This document shows, piece after piece, positions 50,499 through 58,739 of a stretch of 64,000 nucleotides of DNA. Under the pieces are notes generated by a model. The model did no database searches and was not told where the DNA came from. It saw only the letters and a list, made by a program, of their open reading frames with translations. Location of the stretch: positions 3,100,001 to 3,164,000 of the forward strand of contig NZ_CP051684.1 of the NCBI RefSeq assembly GCF_012849375.1, in the 5' to 3' direction. The DNA is from Duganella dendranthematis (GTDB lineage: Bacteria; Pseudomonadota; Gammaproteobacteria; Burkholderiales; Burkholderiaceae_D). The first letter of the stretch is position 1; each line of letters starts with the position of its first letter. Made by a program: the position numbers and the translations under genes.

Positions 50499-51413
50499 AT
50501 GAAACACATAACACTACGCCAGATTAAAATCTTTGAAAGTGTGGCGCGCAACCTGAGTTTTTCGCGCGCGGCGGAAGACTTGCACCTGACCCAGCCGGCC
50601 GTGTCGATGCAGATCAAGCAGATGGAGGGGCTGGCGGGCTTGCCGCTATTTCAACATAGCGGCAAGCGCATCGCGCTGACCGAAGGCGGCTCGCTGGTGC
50701 TGCGCCACTGCCAGGTGATTCTGGCGGACCTGAACGCCGCCGAGCAGTCGCTGGCCGACCTGATGACTGGCGCCGTGCAGCGCCTGCGGGTCGGCCTGAT
50801 CACGTCCGGCAGCCGTTTCTTCCCGCACATGATCAACGCCTTTCTCCAGCAGCATGCCGGGCTCCAGCTGGAGATGCAGGTGCGGCCGCGCGAGCAACTG
50901 CTGTCCATGCTGCGCGCCGACCAGCTGGACCTGGCGGTGATGGTGCGCGCGCCGTCCCTGCCCAGCCTGGCCGCAGAACCGTTTGCCGCCAATCCGTTCG
51001 TGCTGGTGGCGTCGCCCATGCATCCGCTGGCCGCCGAGCGCGAGATTCCGGTGGCGCGCATCGCCAGCGAATGCCTGCTGGTGCGCGAGAGCGGCACCGA
51101 CACCCGCATCGTGGCCGACGACATCTTCCTCAGCCTGTCCAATCCGCCGCGCTTCATGGAGCTGGGGTGCAGCGAGGCGATCAAGCAATCGGTGATCGCC
51201 GGCATGGGCGTCAGCCTGCTGTCGGCGCAGGAGGTGCAGGCCGATGTGCGCGCCGGCCTGCTGACAGTGCTGGCGGTGCAGGGCTTGCCGGTCAAGCGCC
51301 AGTGGCATGTGGTGCATTGTGGCGACCGGCCGTTGCCGTCGGTGGCGCGCGGCTTCCGCCAGTTTTTGCTGGACGAGGCGGCGCTGCGGCTGGCGCCATT
51401 GGCGGTGCTGTAA
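50499..51413 (+). CDS. LysR-family transcriptional regulator (CbbR/CysB-like)
   Basis: A 304-residue regulator with HTH ITLRQIKIFESVARNLSFSR, LTQPAVSMQIKQMEGLAG and an effector-binding domain. GGAG precedes the ATG. The N-terminal sequence is close to the CbbR/RbcR group, which controls carbon fixation or one-carbon genes, but no such genes are adjacent. It is divergent from the S9 peptidase and converges on mntH (6 bases apart), so its target is not evident from position. Confidence 0.92.
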   Translation: MKHITLRQIKIFESVARNLSFSRAAEDLHLTQPAVSMQIKQMEGLAGLPLFQHSGKRIALTEGGSLVLRHCQVILADLNAAEQSLADLMTGAVQRLRVGLITSGSRFFPHMINAFLQQHAGLQLEMQVRPREQLLSMLRADQLDLAVMVRAPSLPSLAAEPFAANPFVLVASPMHPLAAEREIPVARIASECLLVRESGTDTRIVADDIFLSLSNPPRFMELGCSEAIKQSVIAGMGVSLLSAQEVQADVRAGLLTVLAVQGLPVKRQWHVVHCGDRPLPSVARGFRQFLLDEAALRLAPLAVL

Positions 51414-51418
51414 GCACA

Positions 51419-52687
51419 TCATGCCAGCGCCTGCCACAGCAGCGCGAGGTTGAGGCCGATGATGGCGGCGGTGGCGAGCACCGCCATGCAGGTCAGCTTG
51501 CGGCCGGCGGCAAAGCGGCCCATGATTGAGCGGCGCGATGACAGCACCACCAGCGCGATCAGCGGCACCGGCAGCACGATGCTGAGCACGATCTGGCTGT
51601 CGATCATGGCGCTCATCGGATTGGCGGTCAGGCACACCAGCACCGCCGGCACCATGGTGATCAGGCGCCGCGCCAGCATCGGAATGTGGAAGCCGACAAA
51701 GCCCTGCATGATGTTCTGGCCGGCCATGGTGCCCACCACCGAACTGGAAATGCCAGACGCCAGCAGCGAGATCAGGAACAGCAGCGCGGCGCCAGCGCCC
51801 AGCACCGGTGTCAGCGTGTGATAGGCCACGGTGATGTCGGTGATGCCGGGCGCGCTCCTGCTGAAGGCGCTGGCGGCCATCGCCACCATGGCCATGTTGA
51901 CCAGTCCGGCCACGCCCAGCGCAAGCATCACTTCGCGGTTGGAAAAGCGCACCAGGCGCAGGCGCTGTTCATCGTTGCGGGCCGGCGCGCGGTTCTGCGT
52001 CAGGCCGGAATGCAGGTAGATCGAGTGCGGCATGATGGTGGCGCCGACGATGCCGACCGCCAGCATCAGCGCGTCCTTGCCGTGCAGCTCGGGCACCACA
52101 CTGTGGAACAGCGCCGCGTGCCAGTCCGGCGGCGTGATGATCATCTCAGCCAGATAGCTGAGACCGATCACGGCGACCAGCGCGCCGATGACGATTTCGA
52201 GCGGCCGGAAGCCGGCCTGGTCGAGCGACAGGATGGCGTAGGTGACGATGCCGGTGATCATCAGTGCCCAGCCCAGCGCGATATGGAACAGTAGCGAGAT
52301 GCCGAGCGCGCCGCCCATGAATTCGGCCAGGTCGGTGGCCATCGCCGCCACTTCCGAGCCCAGCCACATGGCGATCACCACCGGGCGCGGGAACTCATCG
52401 CGGCACAGCTCGGCCAGGCTGCGGCCGGTGACGATGCCGAGCTTGGCCGACATGGCCTGGAACAGCATCGACACCAGGCTGGCCAGCAGCACCACCCACA
52501 GCAGTTGATAGCCATAGGTAGAGCCGGCCTGGATGTTGGTGGCGAAGTTGCCAGGGTCCATGTAGGCCACCGAGGCGATCACCGCCGGGCCGGCAAACGC
52601 CAGCAGGCCGCGCGCGCCGCGCTGTGGGTGGTCGAGACTGTCGCGCATGGCGGCGACAGTGGCCTTGCTATCGATGGCGGCAAACAT
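51419..52687 (-). CDS. mntH: Nramp-family Mn2+/Fe2+:H+ symporter
   Basis: A 422-residue carrier with about 11 membrane helices. The metal-binding DPGNFATNIQAG in the first helix and the MPHSIYLHS motif in the sixth are intact, so manganese import is expected. AGGAG precedes ATG 52687. It follows the oxalate decarboxylase gene by 83 bases on the same strand; since that enzyme needs manganese, the pairing looks functional. A GC-rich hairpin lies in the gap. Confidence 0.95.
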   Translation of the reverse strand: MFAAIDSKATVAAMRDSLDHPQRGARGLLAFAGPAVIASVAYMDPGNFATNIQAGSTYGYQLLWVVLLASLVSMLFQAMSAKLGIVTGRSLAELCRDEFPRPVVIAMWLGSEVAAMATDLAEFMGGALGISLLFHIALGWALMITGIVTYAILSLDQAGFRPLEIVIGALVAVIGLSYLAEMIITPPDWHAALFHSVVPELHGKDALMLAVGIVGATIMPHSIYLHSGLTQNRAPARNDEQRLRLVRFSNREVMLALGVAGLVNMAMVAMAASAFSRSAPGITDITVAYHTLTPVLGAGAALLFLISLLASGISSSVVGTMAGQNIMQGFVGFHIPMLARRLITMVPAVLVCLTANPMSAMIDSQIVLSIVLPVPLIALVVLSSRRSIMGRFAAGRKLTCMAVLATAAIIGLNLALLWQALA

Positions 52688-52719
52688 GGGGCGGCTCTCC
52701 TGCGGTAGCGTGGTTCAGT

Positions 52720-52749
52720 CCGCCGCGCTCGCTGATATGGGCGCGGCGG
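52720..52749 (-). other. GC-rich hairpin between oxalate decarboxylase and mntH
   Basis: CCGCCGCGC/GCGCGGCGG, a perfect 9-bp stem with a 12-base loop, no T-run. It may attenuate or stabilise the transcript between the two genes. No match to the manganese (yybP-ykoY) riboswitch motif was recognised. Confidence 0.5.
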
Positions 52750-52770
52750 TGGGCGGGTGGTGCCGGGGCT

Positions 52771-54027
52771 TCAGGCCAGCACGTCGCGGCGGTCCTTCAG
52801 CTTGTGGATCACGTCGAGCGTGGCGTCGTCCACCCGCAGGTGCTCTTTGACCAATTGACGCGGCGTGTTGGCCAGCCATTGCGACAGCGTGACTTCCGAG
52901 AAGTGATCCGACTTGAACAGTTCCAGGAACACCAAGTCGGTGCTGCCGGTGTTCTTGACGTAGTGGCCGAGGTTTTTCTCGACATAGCCGACGTCGCCGG
53001 GGTTGAAGTCGACCGTCTGCGCCGCCGGGCCGGCGTTGAATACCGTCATGCTGCCCTTGCCCTGGATGAAGTATTGCCATTCATCGGCATCCGGATGCCA
53101 GTGCATCTCGCGCAGGCCGCCCGGACGCAGCGTGACCAGCGCCGCCGCCACCGTCTTGGAGATGGGGAAGTTGCGGGTGTCGATAATCTTCACCTCGCCG
53201 CCGGGCTGGCGCAGCGTCGGCGCCATGGCGCCGGTGCGGAAGATGAATGGATGGTCGGGACGGCCGGCCGACGAGGCGGAATACGCCTGGGCCGCAGCCA
53301 GCGGGCCGGCCGGGGCACCCTGGTAAATCCACAACTGCTCCAGCGGGATGTTCTTGAACTTGTCGGCCGGGATGCCGAAGTTTTGCGCCAGGATGTCCGG
53401 CGGCGTGTGGGCCAGCCATTCGGACACCATCAGCGTGTTGAACTCGCCGGCGGCGCCGTTGTCGAAGGCCAGTACGAACTCGCCGCCATCGGCGCCCAGG
53501 CCTTGCAGCGAATGCGGGAGGCCGGGCGGGAAGTACCACAGGTCGCCGGTCTTGACGTCGGCCACTTCGGCGCGGCCCAGGCTGTCGATGGTGGTGATGC
53601 GCACCTCGCCGCTGACCATGATGGCCCACTCCGCCTGCTGGTGCCAGTGCAGCTCGCGCACACCGCCAGGGCCGAGGCGCATGTTGACGCCGGCGATGTC
53701 CTTGGAAATCGGGAAGGCCTTGGTGGTGACTTCGCGGGCCCAACCGCCGTCCTGGATACGCTTGTGCGCCAGGTTGAATGAGGCCCATGGAATCGCCATG
53801 CCGCCAACGTCGGTCGGCGGCGGATTGGTGAACGACGGCATCTGGTCGCGCAGGATGGTATTTTTCGGGCCGGGCTCGGCGTTGGCGATGGCGCTGGAGT
53901 TGATTGCTCCTTGCAGCGGACGGTCTGGGTTGCCGAATTCAGCGGCTTTGACGGCGGCGGTGGCGCCCAGGGCGACGGCGCCGGCGGCGGCATTGGCCAG
54001 GACGCTGCGGCGTTTCAAGTCAGTCAT
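52771..54027 (-). CDS. oxdC: Tat-exported bicupin oxalate decarboxylase-family protein
   Basis: A 418-residue bicupin with twin-arginine signal (LKRRSVLANAAAGAVALG). Each cupin keeps a full Mn site: His127, His129, Glu133, His172, and His309, His311, Glu316, His355. The lid segment corresponding to SENST of Bacillus OxdC reads GEFNT, keeping the Glu (195) needed for decarboxylation rather than oxidation. It should convert oxalate to formate and CO2 outside the cytoplasm. First gene of a pair with mntH. Export of OxdC is less usual than cytosolic forms. Confidence 0.88.
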   Translation of the reverse strand: MTDLKRRSVLANAAAGAVALGATAAVKAAEFGNPDRPLQGAINSSAIANAEPGPKNTILRDQMPSFTNPPPTDVGGMAIPWASFNLAHKRIQDGGWAREVTTKAFPISKDIAGVNMRLGPGGVRELHWHQQAEWAIMVSGEVRITTIDSLGRAEVADVKTGDLWYFPPGLPHSLQGLGADGGEFVLAFDNGAAGEFNTLMVSEWLAHTPPDILAQNFGIPADKFKNIPLEQLWIYQGAPAGPLAAAQAYSASSAGRPDHPFIFRTGAMAPTLRQPGGEVKIIDTRNFPISKTVAAALVTLRPGGLREMHWHPDADEWQYFIQGKGSMTVFNAGPAAQTVDFNPGDVGYVEKNLGHYVKNTGSTDLVFLELFKSDHFSEVTLSQWLANTPRQLVKEHLRVDDATLDVIHKLKDRRDVLA

Positions 54028-54233
54028 GTTGGTTCTCCTGATATCTGGATGTCGGAATGCACCCGGTCAGGTCATAGTAGGTGCCGCTCCCTACAATGAA
54101 TATTCAGAAATTCTTTGGCGCCGTCATAAGCGTTGTTGATAGTGTTGGCAGGATGGCCAAGGCCGGCGCCATAAGCTTGCCCGATGGCAATGCCTGCGGT
54201 ATTGTATGAATTCTCACCTGACTGGAGCCCGCA

Positions 54234-54713
54234 ATGACCGCAGCAAAACTGGAGATTCCCGAAGCCATCGTCAGCGCGCTGGGCGATTGGGTGCAGCAGG
54301 CGGCGGAAGCGGCTGTGGCCGGGCCGCGCGAGACGCTGGCGCGCACCGAAGAGGCATTGCAGACGGCCCGCACCGAACTGGCCGACACCGCCGCCGCGCG
54401 CGACCAGGCCAAGGCGCTGGCCGACGAGCGCGACGAGGAGATTCAACAGCTGATGGCCGAGCTGCGCAACGCGCGCAGCATCGCCACCGACGCGCTGGTC
54501 GGCAAGGCCAAGGATCAGCTGGCCATTGAAGGCAAGGATGCGCAACTGGCCGACCTGCGCGCGCAGATCGAGCGCAACGTGGCGGCCGCGGCGGCATTGT
54601 CGGACGCCCGCCTGACGGCCGAGATGGAACTGGTGGGCGCGGTCACCGCGCGCGACAACTACGCCGCCGAAATCAAGGAGCTGCGCGCCAAGCTGGCGGC
54701 GCGCCATGGTTGA
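54234..54713 (+). CDS. Hypothetical coiled-coil protein
   Basis: A 159-residue, almost entirely helical protein, rich in Ala, Glu and Arg with heptad-like spacing from about residue 30 (LARTEEALQTARTELADTAA to the end). It has no signal peptide or membrane helix, so it is cytoplasmic, and would form an extended homo-oligomer. ATG 54234 has GGAG about 10 bases upstream. Function unknown. Confidence 0.65.
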   Translation: MTAAKLEIPEAIVSALGDWVQQAAEAAVAGPRETLARTEEALQTARTELADTAAARDQAKALADERDEEIQQLMAELRNARSIATDALVGKAKDQLAIEGKDAQLADLRAQIERNVAAAAALSDARLTAEMELVGAVTARDNYAAEIKELRAKLAARHG

Positions 54714-54761
54714 TACATTTCGTCATTTTACGTTGAATTGCTTTTAAGTTAATATCCGGTC

Positions 54762-55628
54762 ATGTTCGACCGTAGACGATTCATTCTGGGCAGCGCGCTG
54801 GCGCTGGGCATCACGCCGGCGCGCGGCGCCACGCTGGTGCGGCATCCGCAATCGGAAGCGGAAGGGCATGGCACCGGCGCCGAGCACTATCCGGTGCGCC
54901 TGCTGCGCATGGCGCTGGCGCGCTCCGGCCATGACTACGCGCTGCAACCGACCGCCGTCATGATGCGGCAAAACCGCGCGCTGGCCGAGTTGCAGGCGGG
55001 CCGCGTGGTCGATGTGCTGTGGACCATGACGTCGCAGACGCGCGAGCGCGATTTGCTGCCGGTGCGGATTCCGCTCGACATGGGCCTGATCGGCTGGCGC
55101 CTGCTGCTGATACGCCGCAGCGACGCCGCGCGCTTCGGCGCCATCCGCCAGGCCGCCGAGCTGCAGGCGCTGGACGCGCTGCAAGGACACGACTGGCCCG
55201 ACACCGATATCCTGCGCGCCAACCACTACAAGGTGCAGACGGCGTCCGACTACGCCGGCATGTTCAAGATGCTGGAGTCCGGGCGGGTCGATTATTTTCC
55301 GCGCGCCGTGTTTGAGGTCTGGCACGAGGCGGCCGCTTTCGCCCAGCAGGGACTGATGGTGGCGCCGGGACTGGCGCTGCATTATCCGAGCGCGTTCTAC
55401 TTCTTCGTTAAAAAATCCAATACTGCACTGGCGGCGTCCATCCAGCGCGGACTGGAAAGCATGCTGGCCGACGGCAGCTATGTTCGGCTGTTTCAGGAAT
55501 ACTTCGGCGAGATGACGGCGCGCTCGACGCTGGGTGCGCGTCGCGTGTTTGAGTTGCGCAATCCGCTGCTGTCGGCCGCCACGCCGCTTGGCCGGCGCGC
55601 ACTGTGGTACCACCCGGGGCGGCCATAG
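54762..55628 (+). CDS. Periplasmic solute-binding-like protein (SBP_bac_3 type)
   Basis: A 288-residue protein with an exported N-terminus (MFDRRRFILGSALALGITPARG; the RRRF could be a Tat-type signal). The fold is that of a family-3 solute-binding protein: LLRMALARSGHDYAL, LAELQAGRVVDVLWTMT, YAGMFKMLESGRVDYFPRAV and FFVKKSNTALAASIQRGLES. No permease or ATPase is beside it, so it may be an orphan binding protein or a sensor-like periplasmic protein. Ligand unknown. Confidence 0.75.
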   Translation: MFDRRRFILGSALALGITPARGATLVRHPQSEAEGHGTGAEHYPVRLLRMALARSGHDYALQPTAVMMRQNRALAELQAGRVVDVLWTMTSQTRERDLLPVRIPLDMGLIGWRLLLIRRSDAARFGAIRQAAELQALDALQGHDWPDTDILRANHYKVQTASDYAGMFKMLESGRVDYFPRAVFEVWHEAAAFAQQGLMVAPGLALHYPSAFYFFVKKSNTALAASIQRGLESMLADGSYVRLFQEYFGEMTARSTLGARRVFELRNPLLSAATPLGRRALWYHPGRP

Positions 55629-55718
55629 CGGGCGTCGGTCGAAGATGTCATCGCCGCGTCATGTTTTCGTCAGACCGGGATTTCTATACTGGGTCTTTCC
55701 AGTGCGGTGAGATCCAAC

Positions 55719-56237
55719 ATGACTTCTCAATATTCAATGCCAGGGCAGCGGCTTGCTGGCGCGCTTTACGTCGGCGCGGTGGCGATTACCATCAATATGC
55801 TGCTGCTGAGGGCAGCCGACCTGTTCTCCGTGCAGACCGCCAAGGGCGGCCTGCTGCGGCTGATTGCGCCGCTGGCAGGACCGGTGCTGGACTGGATCGG
55901 CGTTGCCACTGCCTGGCGCACGCTGGGCGGGCCGAGTGTCAACAGCGCCGTGTTCCAGGGCGGCTTTCATTTTGTGGTGGGCCTCGGCATGGCGCTGATC
56001 TACACCATGATCCTGGAGCCGCGCCTGCCTGGCGCATTCTGGCGCAAAGGGTTGTTGTATGCGCTGCTGGTCTGGCTGCTGAACGCCTTCGTCATCCTGC
56101 CGTACAGCGGCGAGGGCGTCGCCGGCAGCGCCCACTTGCGGCTGACTGGCATGGTGTGGTTTGCCGTGGCGCACACGGCGTTCTTCATGTTGCTGGCGGC
56201 CGGCTACCAGCGCTACCTGGCCGCACGCAGGCGCTAG
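55719..56237 (+). CDS. Hypothetical multi-pass membrane protein
   Basis: A 172-residue protein with about four hydrophobic segments (LYVGAVAITINMLLLRAADL, FHFVVGLGMALIYTMIL, LLYALLVWLLNAFVILP, MVWFAVAHTAFFMLLAAGY) and a basic C-terminus (RRR). GGTGAGA lies 7 bases before ATG 55719. It resembles the DUF6789-type inner membrane proteins only vaguely. It converges with the DUF4424 gene, overlapping by 4 bases. Confidence 0.7.
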   Translation: MTSQYSMPGQRLAGALYVGAVAITINMLLLRAADLFSVQTAKGGLLRLIAPLAGPVLDWIGVATAWRTLGGPSVNSAVFQGGFHFVVGLGMALIYTMILEPRLPGAFWRKGLLYALLVWLLNAFVILPYSGEGVAGSAHLRLTGMVWFAVAHTAFFMLLAAGYQRYLAARRR

Positions 56238-57229
56238 CGGCCTTTGTCCAACACCGGCATCACGCCGTTGTTGGCATCGTCTGACGGCTCGACATTGCCG
56301 AAGTAGACGTCCAGATCCTGGGCCGGCTGGAAGTTGCTCAGGTGGACCTGGTAGGTCTTGGCGTCGGTCTTCTTGAAGGCGCCGGGGAAGCACAGGCTGA
56401 CCAGCTGGGCTGGCGCGGTCTTGACCACGTTCAGCGTGAAGTCCTCGATGCCGTGTTTCCAGGTATTGCCGGTCTTGAGGATGTACGAGACCTTGGCTGC
56501 GCTCAGATAACTGCCGGTGGGATCGTTGTTGCGCTTGGCCAGCTTGTGCCAGCTTTTCAGAAAGGCGGCGTCGGCGCAATACAGCTTGGCGGTCTCGTCA
56601 TCCATGCCCGATTCGCCGGGACCGGCCGAGATAAAGGGGCGATACTCGTGATGCACGCGCACCACCTTATTGGCGGGGAACTTCTGCTGCCACACATAGT
56701 TGACCTGGATCTGCCACGCCGGCGCCATCTCGCCATCCGGTCCTTCGGCGATCAGCTTGAGCTTGGTGAGCTGCTGGCGCTGCTGGGTGGTGAACGGCTG
56801 CTCCTTGGTGGGCGGGCTGAAGGACGGGTGATAGGCGATTTGTGCGTCGGTCAGGCCGAGCTTGTGCAGTTGTTCGGTGACGTCTCTCTTGTCCAGCAGC
56901 GCTTGCACCACGGTGCGGAAGCCGACCGGCTTGCCGTCCACCTTGATTGAGAAGCCGTTGGGCTGGCCGTAGTACGTATCGTTGGGCTGCTGCGCGGCCG
57001 GATAGGCGGGCAGCGGGAAGATGATGGTCTCCTCCACATCCTGCGCCGCCTCGTTGAGGAATTCATAGTCAACGCTGATCAAGCGGTGGCTGACGGTGAG
57101 CACTTCCTTCTTCATGGCGATGGCGTCGGTCTTGCGGAACACAATGCCACCCGCACTGACGCCGCCAATACCGTCATTGGCGCTGGCGAGGAGGGGGAGC
57201 ATCAGGACGGCTGCGAGGGCAGATTTCAT
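56234..57229 (-). CDS. Exported DUF4424-family protein
   Basis: A 331-residue protein with signal peptide (ALAAVLMLPLLASA) and the DUF4424 pattern: DGIGGVSAGGIVFRKTDAIAMKKE, DYEFLNEAAQDVEETIIFPL, TVVQALLDKRDVTEQL and VRVHHEYRPFISAGPGES. Function unknown; likely periplasmic. Length fits the family. Confidence 0.85.
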   Translation of the reverse strand: MKSALAAVLMLPLLASANDGIGGVSAGGIVFRKTDAIAMKKEVLTVSHRLISVDYEFLNEAAQDVEETIIFPLPAYPAAQQPNDTYYGQPNGFSIKVDGKPVGFRTVVQALLDKRDVTEQLHKLGLTDAQIAYHPSFSPPTKEQPFTTQQRQQLTKLKLIAEGPDGEMAPAWQIQVNYVWQQKFPANKVVRVHHEYRPFISAGPGESGMDDETAKLYCADAAFLKSWHKLAKRNNDPTGSYLSAAKVSYILKTGNTWKHGIEDFTLNVVKTAPAQLVSLCFPGAFKKTDAKTYQVHLSNFQPAQDLDVYFGNVEPSDDANNGVMPVLDKGR

Positions 57230-57360
57230 AAACGGTGCTTTTTAGGAAAAAGTAAAAAGTTGACAATATACCTAAGAGTTCCGACAATGCCGTTCAATTG
57301 AACTGCAGCGTGCTGTGTTGTGCTGCTCAGATCACTCGCAAGCTCAACCAGGGAGGATTC

Positions 57361-58455
57361 ATGCAGTTTAAGAAATATCTCTTCATATCGAGCGCCTGTG
57401 CTGCGGCTTGGTTTCTTTGCCCTGGCGCGTCGGCAGCGCCAGTAAATGACGCCAACCGATCGGCGAGCCAATTGATACAGCAGACCATGAAGGAACTGCG
57501 CATTCCTGGTTTGCAGATTGCCGTTATCAAAGACGGTCAGCTTGTCTTATCGGAAAGCTATGGCTTGGCCAATGTAGAGAATAGCGTGCCGGTCACGCCT
57601 GTGACGCTGTTTCCCATCAACTCCGCGACAAAAGCGTTTACGGGCGTCGCCATGATGCAGTTGGCCGAAGCCGGGCTGGTCGATCTTAACGCCCCGGTCT
57701 CACGCTATCTGGATGACCTGCCTGAGAGTTGGCGGGGAATTCGCCTTCGCCAACTACTGGGGCACACGTCCGGCCTCCCCGATATCGTCGACCAGAAAGG
57801 TCTGATTGCCGGGGCGAGTGAACGTGATGCCTGGAAGGCAGTGAAGGCCTTGCCGATGGATGCACCGGTTGGTGACAGGTTTGCCTACAATCAAACGAAC
57901 TATGGACTGCTGGCGCAGATCATCGCCAAGCAAGCAAAAATTCCGTACGAGCAGTATCTTGCAAAGAACCAGTTCGCACCGGCAAAGATGCCCTTGTCAA
58001 CGTTCGGCGACAGCTATGACCTCGTTACCAATGCGGCGACGATCTACAGCCACTCGCCGCGCGGCACCATGGCCAGCGGCGACGACAACCGCTTGTCCCA
58101 TTGGATCTACGAGATTCCTTACAGCCTTTGGGCTGGCGGTGGAATGCAGACCACTGCCGATGAAGTCGCGCGCTGGATTATGGCGCTGTCGAGCGGTAAG
58201 TTCATCAGTGCAGCTAATGTCGACAATATGTGGACACCTGAAAAACTGAACAGCGGTGCTGACGGAGACTGGGGCGCGGGATGGCCGGTACTACATGCCG
58301 CGCCGGATCGGCAAGTGGCGGGGATAGGCGGCGCGCGTGCGGCATTCATCGTTTATCCGGATGAACAACTGGCCATCATCGTACTCACCAATCTCGCCGG
58401 AGCGAATCCCCAACGTTTCATCCCGCAGATAGCCAGGCTTTACAAATCTCGGTAG
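57361..58455 (+). CDS. Exported serine hydrolase (beta-lactamase family, class C-like)
   Basis: A 364-residue protein with a signal peptide (ending GASAA). The SxxK nucleophile is Ser88-Lys91 (INSATKAFTG). The usual Tyr motif is present (FAYNQTNYGLL) but with YNQ instead of YSN, and the late HGG-type motif reads GIGGARAAF. These changes suggest an esterase or D-amino-acid peptidase rather than a resistance beta-lactamase. GGGAGGA lies before ATG 57361. The following terminator is shared with the tRNA gene. Confidence 0.88.
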   Translation: MQFKKYLFISSACAAAWFLCPGASAAPVNDANRSASQLIQQTMKELRIPGLQIAVIKDGQLVLSESYGLANVENSVPVTPVTLFPINSATKAFTGVAMMQLAEAGLVDLNAPVSRYLDDLPESWRGIRLRQLLGHTSGLPDIVDQKGLIAGASERDAWKAVKALPMDAPVGDRFAYNQTNYGLLAQIIAKQAKIPYEQYLAKNQFAPAKMPLSTFGDSYDLVTNAATIYSHSPRGTMASGDDNRLSHWIYEIPYSLWAGGGMQTTADEVARWIMALSSGKFISAANVDNMWTPEKLNSGADGDWGAGWPVLHAAPDRQVAGIGGARAAFIVYPDEQLAIIVLTNLAGANPQRFIPQIARLYKSR

Positions 58456-58501
58456 GCTTGTCGGGGGCTGTGCTGTCCGACAAGGTGTGACGCTGGGGAA
58501 C

Positions 58502-58534
58502 AAAAAAAACGCCACCCGAAGGTGGCGCTTTTTT
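58502..58534. terminator. Bidirectional terminator between the serine hydrolase and tRNA-Phe
   Basis: CGCCACC/GGTGGCG with a CGAA loop (TTCG on the minus strand), followed by T6 on the plus strand and T8 on the minus strand. It serves both the serine hydrolase gene and tRNA-Phe. Confidence 0.88.
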
Positions 58535-58541
58535 GAATTCT

Positions 58542-58617
58542 TGGTGGCCCGGGGCGGAATCGAACCACCGACACAAGGATTTTCAATCCTCTGCTCTACC
58601 AACTGAGCTACCAGGCC
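58542..58617 (-). tRNA. tRNA-Phe (anticodon GAA)
   Basis: A 76-nt cloverleaf on the minus strand with encoded CCA. The acceptor stem GGCCTGG/CCGGGCC has one G-T pair; the D-arm is GCTCAGTTGGTAGAGC; the anticodon stem is GAGGA/TCCTT with loop TTGAAAA; the T-arm is GGTGGTTCGATTCCGCC. The anticodon GAA reads Phe codons. Confidence 0.95.
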
Positions 58618-58739
58618 AAGGGCCGCAATTATAGCGACCAGCTGCCGGGTTTGGCAAGGGGCTGAATCCATTTTATTGACAGCAATATGGTGGAGGGATA
58701 AATTTAGTCAATTAGACAATCTCATCAGACAGGGACGAT

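Noticed and set aside
57361..58455. The serine hydrolase as a clinical-type class C beta-lactamase
   Set aside because: Only SxxK is canonical; the Tyr motif is YNQ and the KTG-type motif is absent, so esterase/peptidase activity is more likely.
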